Source: Rhizosphaericola sp047606825 | Lineage (GTDB): Bacteria; Bacteroidota; Bacteroidia; Chitinophagales; Chitinophagaceae | DNA: 64,000 nt | Reading direction: 5' to 3' | NCBI GenBank assembly: GCA_047606825.1 | Contig: JASGDY010000083.1 | Coordinates: forward strand, 1-64,000 | Part shown: one piece after another, positions 27,462-34,561 of the stretch | Layout of the letters: each line of letters begins with the position of its first letter | How positions within the stretch are numbered: the stretch's first letter is position 1 | Notes under the pieces: model-generated | Database searches by the model: none | Told to the model about the DNA's origin: nothing | The model's input: only the letters and a program-made list of their open reading frames with translations | Program-made: the position numbers and the translations under genes

Positions 27462-27514
27462 ACACTGGAAAATGTGACAATTGAAACGGCGGACAGATTA
27501 TTATGAAATAAAAT

Positions 27515-27892
27515 ATGCGAAAAGAAAATTCAACCAATGCGATAAATGAACAGTTTTTGTTCCGGGTCTGTGCATTAAACTCGGCGATTGCAATGATTGG
27601 CGGACGTTGGAAATCACAGATTGTCTATTCTATATCAAAAGGAAAAAACCGCTTCCACTTATTGAAAAAAGAATTGCCGAATATTTCCGAGCAAGTTTTG
27701 GGCAGACAACTAAAAGAACTGGAAAGACACGCTATCATCTCCAAAAAAGAAGTCTCCACGACCATTCCAATCGGGATCGAATATGTTTTGACCAATAAAG
27801 GATTGGATCTGGTCCCGATTTTGGACAGCCTTTGCAATTGGGGGAAAACCTATGCGGCCGGAAAAGTAATCTCAGTTTGTCCAATGTCGTGA
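27515..27892 (+). CDS. HxlR-family transcriptional regulator
   Basis: 125-aa winged-helix protein. The diagnostic HxlR region is clear: CALNSAIAMIGGRWKSQIVYSI, then KNRFHLLKKELPNISEQVLGRQLKELE (recognition helix), and the wing KEVSTTIPIGIEYVLT. A cysteine at residue 19 (RVCALN) precedes the helix, as in redox or aldehyde-sensing members, but sensing is not proven. It probably governs the DoxX-like gene directly upstream. Length and start are standard. Confidence 0.9.
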   Translation: MRKENSTNAINEQFLFRVCALNSAIAMIGGRWKSQIVYSISKGKNRFHLLKKELPNISEQVLGRQLKELERHAIISKKEVSTTIPIGIEYVLTNKGLDLVPILDSLCNWGKTYAAGKVISVCPMS

Positions 27893-27922
27893 GCCGACCA
27901 AGAGCCAACTTCCTCAATTACC

Positions 27923-27970
27923 AAATCATCAAATCATCAAATTATCAAATTATCAAATTATCAAATTATT
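27923..27970. repeat. Six tandem 8-bp repeats (AAATCATC/AAATTATC) before cmk
   Basis: Two AAATCATC units are followed by three AAATTATC and one AAATTATT. The last unit overlaps the -7 box TATTTTTG (27967-27974). The array occupies the place where the -33 element of cmk should be. Change in unit number could alter promoter spacing. Confidence 0.75.
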
Positions 27971-27974
27971 TTTG
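27967..27974 (+). promoter_or_regulatory. -7 box of cmk
   Basis: TATTTTTG fits TAnnTTTG; it ends 30 nt before the proposed TTG start of cmk. No -33 TTTG is seen in the repeat array upstream. Confidence 0.45.
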
Positions 27975-28004
27975 CCCCATTGTTGATTTCAAATAACACA
28001 ACTT

Positions 28005-28682
28005 TTGAAGAAAATAATCATTGCCATCGACGGCTATTCCTCCTGCGGGAAAAGTACGCTGGCCAAGCAGCTGGCAAAGAACCTGAACTATATTTTCATT
28101 GATACCGGTGCCATGTACCGTGCCGTCACACTTTATTTCCTTGGAAAAAACATCGACGCTTCGGACAAGGACGCTGTCCTCAAAGAGATTCCCAATATCC
28201 ATCTTTCCTTTGTCCCCGATTCTATATTGGGCATCAACACTATCCTCCTCAACGGCGAAAACGTCGAAAAGGAAATCCGCGAAATGAACGTCAGCAACAA
28301 CGTCAGCCGATACGCCACCATTCCCGAAATACGCCAGCTCGCCGTCGCACAGCAACAGCGTATGGGACAGGCAAAAGGCATCGTCATGGATGGTCGAGAT
28401 ATAGGGACTGTCGTATTTCCCCACGCCGAACTTAAAATATTCATGACTGCATCCCCGGAAGTCCGTATCCAGAGGCGTTTCGAGGAAATGAAGGCAACCA
28501 ATCCCCATATCACCAAGGAAGAAGTCCGTAAAAACCTTGAAGAACGCGACTATATCGACTCGCACCGTGCAGTCAGTCCTTTGCGGCAGGCCGCGGATGC
28601 CCGGATGTTGGACAATTCCGACATGACGCGCGAGGAACAGCTGGCTCTGGTGGAACGCTGGGTTGCGGAGTTGGCGTTATAA
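28005..28682 (+). CDS. cmk: (d)CMP kinase
   Basis: Phosphorylates CMP and dCMP with ATP in the cytosol. The P-loop GYSSCGKSTLAKQ lies at residues 10-22 and is followed by YIFIDTGAMYRAVTL, the CMP-binding block. VMDGRDIGTVVFPHAELKIFMTASPEVRIQRR and the lid-like RDYIDSHRAVSPLRQA complete the family pattern. The 225-aa length is normal. The start codon is TTG at 28005 giving MKKIIIAIDGYSS; no ATG is available close by, so an unusual start is needed. Convergent with hisA across element A copy 3. Confidence 0.95.
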   Translation: MKKIIIAIDGYSSCGKSTLAKQLAKNLNYIFIDTGAMYRAVTLYFLGKNIDASDKDAVLKEIPNIHLSFVPDSILGINTILLNGENVEKEIREMNVSNNVSRYATIPEIRQLAVAQQQRMGQAKGIVMDGRDIGTVVFPHAELKIFMTASPEVRIQRRFEEMKATNPHITKEEVRKNLEERDYIDSHRAVSPLRQAADARMLDNSDMTREEQLALVERWVAELAL

Positions 28683-28851
28683 CCGTATAGCCTCCCTAAA
28701 TGCAGATCGTCTTACATGGAGAAGTCTTATTTGCTATTGCATACTGCGCTGTTGTTTATCGGATGCCCACCTGTTTTTAAAACATAGGAGTCGATTGGTC
28801 TACGATCCTCGCCTGTGGAAAGCGATGAAGGGTTTTATATTTTAATTTAGA

Positions 28852-28983
28852 GAAGCTGTTTGAGTTATTTATTTCCTTCCCGGAAAGTCCCCGCCGCGGC
28901 GGGGACTTTCCGGGAAGGAACACACGTTTTTATGTCTTGGAAGCATATAAAACCGTACAGAAAAACTTAATTCAAACAGTCTC
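28852..28983 (-). mobile_element. Element A copy 3, abutting the hisA stop codon
   Basis: Same element as at 8097 and 20735, in reverse orientation: GAAGCTGTTTGAGTT starts at 28852 and CAAACAGTCTC ends at 28983. The perfect 48-bp palindrome is 28873-28920; relative to copy 1 one C-G pair is flipped to G-C on both arms. The TTA at 28984-28986 is at once the right target duplication and the complement of the hisA stop TAA. On the left, TTA occurs at 28847-28849 but two bases (GA) lie between it and the element end. It sits between convergent cmk and hisA. Confidence 0.8.
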
Positions 28984-29709
28984 TTAATGTTTGGCGTTAA
29001 GTGTTTTTAGCTGTTCCAAGGTGATTTTTTCTTCATAGATGGCTTTTCCGACGATAGCACCGTTACATCCGATGTCGGACAGTTCCTGTAGGTCTTCCAT
29101 CTTGCTGACACCGCCGCTGGCGATGAAAAAGAGTTGGGGAAAGCGTTCCAGTATTTTTTTGTAGAGGTCGGTGGACGGACCTGCCAATAGTCCATCCTTG
29201 GCCACGTCGGTACAAAAGATTTGCTGCACACCTTTTTTGGTGTACTTCTCTATGAAGTCAAAAATAGAAATGTCCGTAGTGTCGATCCAGCCGTTGATGA
29301 CAATCATTTCTCCTTTGACGTCCGCGCCCAGCAGGAATGTTTCTGCACCATATTGACTGAGCCAGTAGGTGAGGATCTCTTCGTTTTTGACGGCGATGCT
29401 TCCGATTGTGGCAAAAGTCGCGCCGCTGTTCAGGACAATCTCCACGTCTTTATCTTTTTTGATACCGCCGCCGAAATCAATGGTCAGGTCGGTATGTGTG
29501 GCAATTGCTTCCAATACGCGCCAGTTTTTTATCTCACCTGCCTTTGCGCCGTCAAGATCCACGAGGTGAAGCCTTGTGAGGCCTGCATTTTCAAACTGTT
29601 TGGCAACTTCCAGCGGATTGTGGTTGTAGACCGTTTTTTGGGCATAGTCTCCCTGTGTCAGCCTTACACATTTTCCGTCGATGATATCTATTGCTGGTAT
29701 GATCTGCAT
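28984..29709 (-). CDS. hisA: Phosphoribosylformimino-AICAR ribotide isomerase HisA
   Basis: Amadori-type isomerisation of ProFAR to PRFAR in histidine biosynthesis. Half-barrel repeats are visible: MQIIPAIDIIDGKCVRL (catalytic Asp in AIDI) and the mirrored INGWIDTTDISIFDF (second Asp). FGGGIKKDKDVEIVLNSGA and ASGGVSKMEDL are the two phosphate-binding loops. 241 aa, normal length. Other his genes are not in the window. The upstream -7 box TACGTTTG lies 18 nt before the ATG. The stop codon coincides with the target site of element A copy 3. Confidence 0.95.
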   Translation of the reverse strand: MQIIPAIDIIDGKCVRLTQGDYAQKTVYNHNPLEVAKQFENAGLTRLHLVDLDGAKAGEIKNWRVLEAIATHTDLTIDFGGGIKKDKDVEIVLNSGATFATIGSIAVKNEEILTYWLSQYGAETFLLGADVKGEMIVINGWIDTTDISIFDFIEKYTKKGVQQIFCTDVAKDGLLAGPSTDLYKKILERFPQLFFIASGGVSKMEDLQELSDIGCNGAIVGKAIYEEKITLEQLKTLNAKH

Positions 29710-29727
29710 GATTCAGGTTTTAGCGTT

Positions 29728-29735
29728 CAAACGTA
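29728..29735 (-). promoter_or_regulatory. -7 box of hisA
   Basis: TACGTTTG on the minus strand fits TAnnTTTG and ends 18 nt before the hisA ATG. Confidence 0.5.
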
Positions 29736-29761
29736 CATTAAATTTTTAATTCATATATGCG

Positions 29762-29794
29762 TTTGTCGTGCGGTTTAATTTTGAAGTAGCTTTG
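29762..29794 (+). promoter_or_regulatory. Promoter of the ClC channel gene
   Basis: TTTG (29762-29765) and TAGCTTTG (29787-29794) are spaced by 21 nt, a good -33/-7 pair. The ATG lies at 29816. Confidence 0.6.
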
Positions 29795-29815
29795 TTTCGT
29801 TAAAATAGAAAACGG

Positions 29816-31063
29816 ATGAATCGACACACAGTTCAGCGATATTATGGTTTCAAATTAGTTTTCGCATCTTTGTTCATAGGGATCGTCGCCTCTTTTCTGG
29901 CTTTTTCTTTGAAGCAGATAACGGAATTTTCGCAGGAGCATATTTTTAGTCTTGCGGAGCGGAAGGGTAGTTTGTGGTTCTTCTTTCTACCGACAATCGG
30001 CATTACAGGCATTTATTTTCTTAGAAAATATCTATTTAAAAACCGCAAAAACAAAGGCATAACAGAGATTTACGATACGCTGGGACAGCGCAGGGACCAC
30101 CTGCCTTTTTTCAAGATTCCGTCACATTATATCAATGGTTTCATGACCGTTATCTTCGGTGGCTCTACCGGTATCGAAGTTTCTACGGTCGTCGCGACGG
30201 CGACGGTGGGCAATGCTGTGTATAAGCAACAATTTGCGGCTAAGGCCTACAAACAGGAATTGGTAAGTGCGGGTGTTGTGGCTGGGATTGGAGTGCTTTT
30301 TGGCAACCCATTGGTAGGTGTATTGTTTGTGCTGGAAGTGATTGCACGGAAAACCAGCAGGGCGCTGTTGGTCAGTAGCATGGTGGCAGGTATTGTCGCT
30401 TGGGTGTTTCTTGCGTGTTTTCGGCCACGACCGCTGATTATGCTGTCGATTACCGACTGGCATTGGCGCGCCGTTCCCTTTATGGTGTTGCTCAGCTTGC
30501 TTTGTGGCGTGCTTTCGGCCTATTTCACTGCATTGGTTATCCGGATTAAGACTTTCTTCTCCAGGATTCACAATAATTTTATACGCGTCAATCTTGGAGC
30601 GTTGGTCGTGGGTGCTTTGATTTTTTTCTTTCCGTTTCTTTATGGAGACAGTTACCATTCGCTGAATCAACTGCTGTCCAACCCCCGCAGTTGCTCCGTG
30701 CTGTTTTTGTTTATGTTGGTGTTGCTCAAACCCTTGGCGTCCTCGCTCACGCTCGGTGCTGGTGGAGACGGTGGCGTTTTTGCGCCCAGTATTGTGACGG
30801 GTGCATATTTGGGACTGGCGTTTTCCATGGCGTGCAATATGCTGTTCGGTACATCGTTGATTCCGGTCAATTTTATGTTGATTGGCATTGCTGCCACGCT
30901 TTCGGCTTCTATTTTTGCGCCTTTTACTGCCTTGGTTTTGGCTTGTAGCATGATTCCTCACGGATATGTTTTGTTTTTGCCCGTGCTGCTTGGCTGTATT
31001 GTTTCCAAAACAATGGCGCAAAAAATCCTGCCTTACAACGTCTATACGTACAAGCACAAATAG
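29816..31063 (+). CDS. ClC-family chloride channel/antiporter
   Basis: 415 aa, about ten membrane helices. ClC signatures are visible: GGSTGIEVSTVVATATVGN (region of the GREGP motif, here GSTGIE), GVLFGNPLVGVLFVLEVI, and the third motif LGAGGDGGVFAPSIVTGAYLG (GxFxP). The first motif has STGIE rather than GREGP and the external gating glutamate appears as E in GIEV, so ion coupling remains likely but is not certain. No CBS domains. It probably moves Cl- or F- in exchange for protons. It has its own promoter and is divergent from hisA. Confidence 0.9.
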   Translation: MNRHTVQRYYGFKLVFASLFIGIVASFLAFSLKQITEFSQEHIFSLAERKGSLWFFFLPTIGITGIYFLRKYLFKNRKNKGITEIYDTLGQRRDHLPFFKIPSHYINGFMTVIFGGSTGIEVSTVVATATVGNAVYKQQFAAKAYKQELVSAGVVAGIGVLFGNPLVGVLFVLEVIARKTSRALLVSSMVAGIVAWVFLACFRPRPLIMLSITDWHWRAVPFMVLLSLLCGVLSAYFTALVIRIKTFFSRIHNNFIRVNLGALVVGALIFFFPFLYGDSYHSLNQLLSNPRSCSVLFLFMLVLLKPLASSLTLGAGGDGGVFAPSIVTGAYLGLAFSMACNMLFGTSLIPVNFMLIGIAATLSASIFAPFTALVLACSMIPHGYVLFLPVLLGCIVSKTMAQKILPYNVYTYKHK

Positions 31064-31115
31064 TGCTCAATTATTGGGATATAGAGGTGTGCTCATACTG
31101 TATGCCCTATACGTT

Positions 31116-31123
31116 TATCTTTG
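31116..31123 (+). promoter_or_regulatory. -7 box of the GT2 gene
   Basis: TATCTTTG ends only 6 nt before the ATG at 31130. The mRNA would have almost no leader. Confidence 0.5.
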
Positions 31124-31129
31124 CAAGCG

Positions 31130-32161
31130 ATGCAGAACCAACAACCATCCGTCGCGGTTGTCCTATTGAACTATAACGGGCAACGTCTTCTCGAGCAGTT
31201 TTTACCGTCGGTATTGGGTTCCACTTATCCCAATCTGTCGGTCTATGTCGCGGACAATGCATCGACCGACAGTTCGCGCGATTGGTTGGCTGCAACATTC
31301 CCGGATGTCAAATGTATTGTGCTTCCGCAGAATTTTGGTTTTGCGGAAGGCTACAACCAAGCGTTGGCGCAGGTGGAAGTGGACTATTATGTACTGCTCA
31401 ATTCGGATGTGGAAGTAACTCCTGGTTGGATAGAGCCGGTGGTTGCACTGATGGCATCGGATGTCACAATAGGCATCTGCCAACCTAAGCTGTTGTCATA
31501 TACAGAAAAGGACAGGTTTGAATATGCAGGTGCAGCAGGTGGCTGGCTGGATGTTTTGGGCTACCCGTTTGCAAGGGGGCGCGTATTTGACACGGTGGAA
31601 AAAGACGAAGGGCAATATGACGAAAACGAACCTGTATTTTGGGCGAGTGGTGCGGCGTTGTTTGTCAAGCGGGAAGTTTGGGAAACTGTGGGCGGCTTTG
31701 ACGGTTATCTGTTTGCACATTGCGAGGAGATTGACCTGTGCTGGCGTGCGCAATTGGCAGGTTATCAAGTGTTTTTTTGTAAAGATTCCACGATATACCA
31801 TGTCGGCGGCGGCACTCTGCACAAATCCAATCCGCGGAAAACCTATCTCAATTTCCGTAACAGCCTGATTGTGATGGCCAAAAACCTTCCGGCAGGGCAG
31901 GCGTTTACGAAGATTGTTGTACGGTTGATACTGGACGGCGTGTTTGGTGTCAAGCTGTTATTGGAAGGCGAGTTCGCAGCTATGTGGGCGGTCGTCCGGG
32001 CACATTTTGGGTTTTATCGATGGCTGCTGTCGGGAAAAAGAAAGCCCATGTTTTCCAAGAAAAAACTAGAAATACTACAAGGTACTGTAAACCAGTCGAT
32101 TGTATGGTTATACTTCGTAAAAAGCAAAAAAACTTTTTCGGAAATTGTACACAAAAAATAA
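31130..32161 (+). CDS. Glycosyltransferase family 2
   Basis: GT-A fold, inverting sugar transfer from a nucleotide sugar, probably at the inner face of the membrane for cell-surface polysaccharide. Motifs: VVLLNYNGQRLLEQFLPSV, ADNASTDSSRDWLA, LNSDVEVTPGWIEPV (DxD-like metal site) and CEEIDLCWRAQLAGYQVFFC (catalytic region). I use ATG 31130; a TTG 9 nt earlier lies inside the -7 box. 343 aa. C-terminal ~50 residues are basic and hydrophobic and may contact the membrane. No neighbouring polysaccharide genes, so the acceptor is unknown. Confidence 0.9.
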   Translation: MQNQQPSVAVVLLNYNGQRLLEQFLPSVLGSTYPNLSVYVADNASTDSSRDWLAATFPDVKCIVLPQNFGFAEGYNQALAQVEVDYYVLLNSDVEVTPGWIEPVVALMASDVTIGICQPKLLSYTEKDRFEYAGAAGGWLDVLGYPFARGRVFDTVEKDEGQYDENEPVFWASGAALFVKREVWETVGGFDGYLFAHCEEIDLCWRAQLAGYQVFFCKDSTIYHVGGGTLHKSNPRKTYLNFRNSLIVMAKNLPAGQAFTKIVVRLILDGVFGVKLLLEGEFAAMWAVVRAHFGFYRWLLSGKRKPMFSKKKLEILQGTVNQSIVWLYFVKSKKTFSEIVHKK

Positions 32162-32182
32162 GGAAATCTTAAATCTTGCCCT

Positions 32183-32190
32183 TATTTTTG
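32183..32190 (+). promoter_or_regulatory. -7 box of the small membrane protein gene
   Basis: TATTTTTG fits TAnnTTTG; 21 nt separate it from the ATG at 32212. Confidence 0.45.
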
Positions 32191-32211
32191 CGGTCGTTAA
32201 ATGACTTAATT

Positions 32212-32433
32212 ATGACAAAAGAAGAAGCGTTGCAGAAAGAGATTGTTGAGCTGAAAGAACAGGATCTTCGCTATAATCGCGTATCTACCTCGCGTTTGTT
32301 GTTTTATCTTTCTTTGACGGCGTTCATCTGTTTCGTGGCAGGATGTTCCTTCCAGTTGTACTCGCACAGCTACGCAGGTAAACCTGACGTTGAAATCCAG
32401 TCCAGCACGCATTACGTTCCAGAATACAAATAA
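32212..32433 (+). CDS. Small single-pass membrane protein, unknown function
   Basis: 73 aa from ATG 32212 (MTKEEALQKEIVELKEQDLR). An N-terminal charged helix, possibly a short coiled coil, is followed by one hydrophobic segment (LLFYLSLTAFICFVAGC, about 30-46) and a short polar tail ending VPEYK. The cysteine after the hydrophobic stretch is not a lipobox position. A -7 box lies upstream. It is directly followed by the tRNA promoter. I do not recognise a family. Confidence 0.6.
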   Translation: MTKEEALQKEIVELKEQDLRYNRVSTSRLLFYLSLTAFICFVAGCSFQLYSHSYAGKPDVEIQSSTHYVPEYK

Positions 32434-32447
32434 TTTCCCCGGAAATA

Positions 32448-32478
32448 TTTTGCCAGTCCGTTAATACGCTTATCTTTG
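32448..32478 (+). promoter_or_regulatory. Promoter of the tRNA cluster
   Basis: TTTTG (32448-32452) and TATCTTTG (32471-32478) are separated by 18 nt, fitting the -33/-7 pattern. The first tRNA starts 49 nt after the box. Confidence 0.6.
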
Positions 32479-32527
32479 CGACCCCTTATGGGATAAGCTC
32501 TTTAACGGAAAAGCAGCAAATGCATCA

Positions 32528-32600
32528 GCGGAAGTAGCTCATTTGGTAGAGCACAACCTTGCCAAGGTTGGGGTGGCCGGTTCGAGCCCGGTCTTCCGCT
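32528..32600 (+). tRNA. tRNA-Gly (GCC)
   Basis: 73 nt. The acceptor stem GCGGAAG pairs with CTTCCGC, discriminator T. Anticodon stem CAACC/GGTTG with loop TTGCCAA, anticodon GCC. T-arm GTTCGAGCC present. No encoded CCA. Identical in sequence to the copy at 32735. Confidence 0.97.
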
Positions 32601-32629
32601 CAAAAAAGAACCCCATCTCTCAACGGAAA

Positions 32630-32715
32630 GCCCTGGTGGTGGAATTGGTAGACACGCAGGACTTAAAATCCTGTTGGCAGCAATGTCAGTGCGGGTTCAA
32701 GTCCCGCCCGGGGCA
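32630..32715 (+). tRNA. tRNA-Leu (TAA)
   Basis: 86 nt with a long variable arm (class II). Acceptor GCCCTGG pairs with CCGGGGC (one wobble), discriminator A. Anticodon stem CAGGA/TCCTG, loop CTTAAAA, anticodon TAA. No encoded CCA. It lies between two identical tRNA-Gly genes. Confidence 0.96.
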
Positions 32716-32734
32716 CTAAAACAGTATTGCATCA

Positions 32735-32807
32735 GCGGAAGTAGCTCATTTGGTAGAGCACAACCTTGCCAAGGTTGGGGTGGCCGGTTCGAGCCCGGTC
32801 TTCCGCT
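32735..32807 (+). tRNA. tRNA-Gly (GCC), second copy
   Basis: Identical to 32528-32600, and the six bases before it (GCATCA) are also identical, pointing to a recent tandem duplication around tRNA-Leu or gene conversion. A terminator follows 5 nt later. Confidence 0.97.
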
Positions 32808-32812
32808 CAGAT

Positions 32813-32838
32813 AAAAATCCCTTTTATGGGATTTTTTT
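32813..32838 (+). terminator. Intrinsic terminator of the tRNA cluster
   Basis: AAAAATCCC, loop TTTTAT, GGGATTTTT plus further T. It ends the tRNA transcript and lies before the convergent GH3 gene. Confidence 0.9.
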
Positions 32839-32908
32839 ATGCCCCTACTTTTTTGTTTCAGGTATTGCACTTCGGATGCAGGAGAAAACGTGACCAATAG
32901 CTGCGCCA

Positions 32909-34450
32909 TCATGGTTCTATATTTATAATGCTATTACCAACAAATTGCTTCCATTCCTCCTTGATGGCGCCTTTCAATACGCGCGGAAATTTAATCTGGC
33001 TACCTACTTTCCCTCTCTTGGCGAGGAAATCGATGAAGTATTTTTCAGGAAGAACGTCGACGATGACATCTTGTAACGTGCTTGCTCGTTCCACGGCGTA
33101 GTCGTCGTTGCGTTTCTTCAGATGCTCGTCCAAGCGTGAGCGGAATTTTCCCTTGTCAAATGTGTCGTTGGAGCCAATATACCAATGGTGTGCAAAGAAG
33201 CTGCCGTGCGGTTCGCCGAAGACGGTGTATTCCGCGATGGTGATGTCCAGGTCGCGCGCCGTCTCCGTGATGGCATGGTTCATGTTGTCGAGGGAGAGGT
33301 GCTCGCCGACAAGGCTTAGGAAATGCTTGATGCGGCCTGTGATGATGATCTGCACGTCCATCTTGTCGACAATGCGTACGGTGTCGCCGATAAGGTAGCG
33401 CCAGGCACCTGCGGGTGTACTGATGACGAGTGCATAGTCCACGTTTTCCTCCGCTTCCTGAAAGGTAAATGCTTGGGGGTTACCGATGAGTTCGCCGTTT
33501 TCGTCAAAATTGTCGTCGGTAAACGGAACGAACTCAAAAAAGACGCTGCCGCTCGTTGCCAGCCGCATACTGTTGGACAACTGGCGGTTTTGGTAGGCAA
33601 GGAAACCTTCGCTTGCCAGATAGGTTTCGATATAGGTGACAGGCTTTCCCAACAGTTTTTCAAAACCTTTTTTGTAGGGTTCGAAAGACACCCCTCCATG
33701 TACAAAAAACTCCAGATTGGGCCAGATGTCATGTATCGTACCGAGGTTGTACCGCTCGATGATTTTTTCCATGCAGAGCTGCGCCCACGACGGCACGCCG
33801 ACCAGAAAACCAATGTCCCACTGTGGTGCTTTCTTGACGATTTCTTCTATTTTTTTGTTCCAGTCCTTTTCCTTGGCGATTTTTTTGCCGGGTTTGTAAA
33901 AGGGCTGGAACCATATTGGCGTTTTTTTGGTCGTGATGCCGCTCAGGTCGCCTGCATAGTAACCGATGCCTTTTTGCAGGTCCGTGCTGCCGCCGAGTGT
34001 CAGCCAGCCTTTGCCGATGGATTTGTAGTTGACAAGCTGGTAGTTGCGCAGGCTCAGCAACTGTTTGAGCATGATGATTTTGTTGGCTTTCAGCAGGTCT
34101 TTGGTGATGGGGATGTATTTGCTGGCTGCTTCGCTGGTGCCGCTGCTAAGGGCGTAATATTTGATTTTACCGGGCCAGCACACGTTAGGTTTGCCTTTTA
34201 GTGTCTGACTCCACCATTGGTTGTAGATATTGTTGTAACATGTAATAGGGACACGTTCCTGGAATGTCTGGGTGATGTCTTTACGGTTTTCCAACATTCC
34301 GTCGAAATCGTACTGCTGCCCAAAGTCCGTAAACCGAGCCTTGCGCAGTAGCCGGACTAATGCCTTTTTCTGCTGCCTTACGGATGCTTCGTCTGGAAGC
34401 TTCAACGCTTTGGCCAGCGATTTTGGTAAGGTGATGTCAAACAATGCCAT
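32909..34450 (-). CDS. GH3 family protein (adenylate-forming, auxin-responsive promoter family)
   Basis: 513 aa, bacterial member of the GH3 family of ANL-like adenylating enzymes that in plants join amino acids to acyl acids. The ATP-binding signature is YALSSGTSEAASKYIPIT, with YIETYLASEGFLAYQN and VISTPAGAWRYLIGDTVRI matching the later motifs, and ITGRIKHFLSLVGEHLS the hinge to the C-terminal domain. The role in Bacteroidota is unknown. It stands alone, 111 nt downstream of fbp on the same strand. Confidence 0.9.
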   Translation of the reverse strand: MALFDITLPKSLAKALKLPDEASVRQQKKALVRLLRKARFTDFGQQYDFDGMLENRKDITQTFQERVPITCYNNIYNQWWSQTLKGKPNVCWPGKIKYYALSSGTSEAASKYIPITKDLLKANKIIMLKQLLSLRNYQLVNYKSIGKGWLTLGGSTDLQKGIGYYAGDLSGITTKKTPIWFQPFYKPGKKIAKEKDWNKKIEEIVKKAPQWDIGFLVGVPSWAQLCMEKIIERYNLGTIHDIWPNLEFFVHGGVSFEPYKKGFEKLLGKPVTYIETYLASEGFLAYQNRQLSNSMRLATSGSVFFEFVPFTDDNFDENGELIGNPQAFTFQEAEENVDYALVISTPAGAWRYLIGDTVRIVDKMDVQIIITGRIKHFLSLVGEHLSLDNMNHAITETARDLDITIAEYTVFGEPHGSFFAHHWYIGSNDTFDKGKFRSRLDEHLKKRNDDYAVERASTLQDVIVDVLPEKYFIDFLAKRGKVGSQIKFPRVLKGAIKEEWKQFVGNSIINIEP

Positions 34451-34561
34451 GCAATGTGTGTTGAGTGCCGCTAAGCTAGTGCAATTTAGGGAAATGGGAA
34501 TTGCGAACCTTGTAGTTCGTCAATGGCTATTGTTGATAGCATTCTTCTTGTATCAAAAAAA

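Noticed and set aside
27901..27975. CRISPR-like array of short repeats
   Set aside because: Units are 8 bp and contiguous without spacers, so this is a simple tandem repeat, not CRISPR.
30122..31057. 311-codon minus-strand frame
   Set aside because: Antisense to the ClC channel; translation is His/Gln/Lys-rich and without hydrophobic or catalytic pattern.
32528..32807. Integration site (att) in the tRNA cluster
   Set aside because: The repeated tRNA-Gly genes are complete and flank only tRNA-Leu; no integrase or partial tRNA fragment is adjacent.
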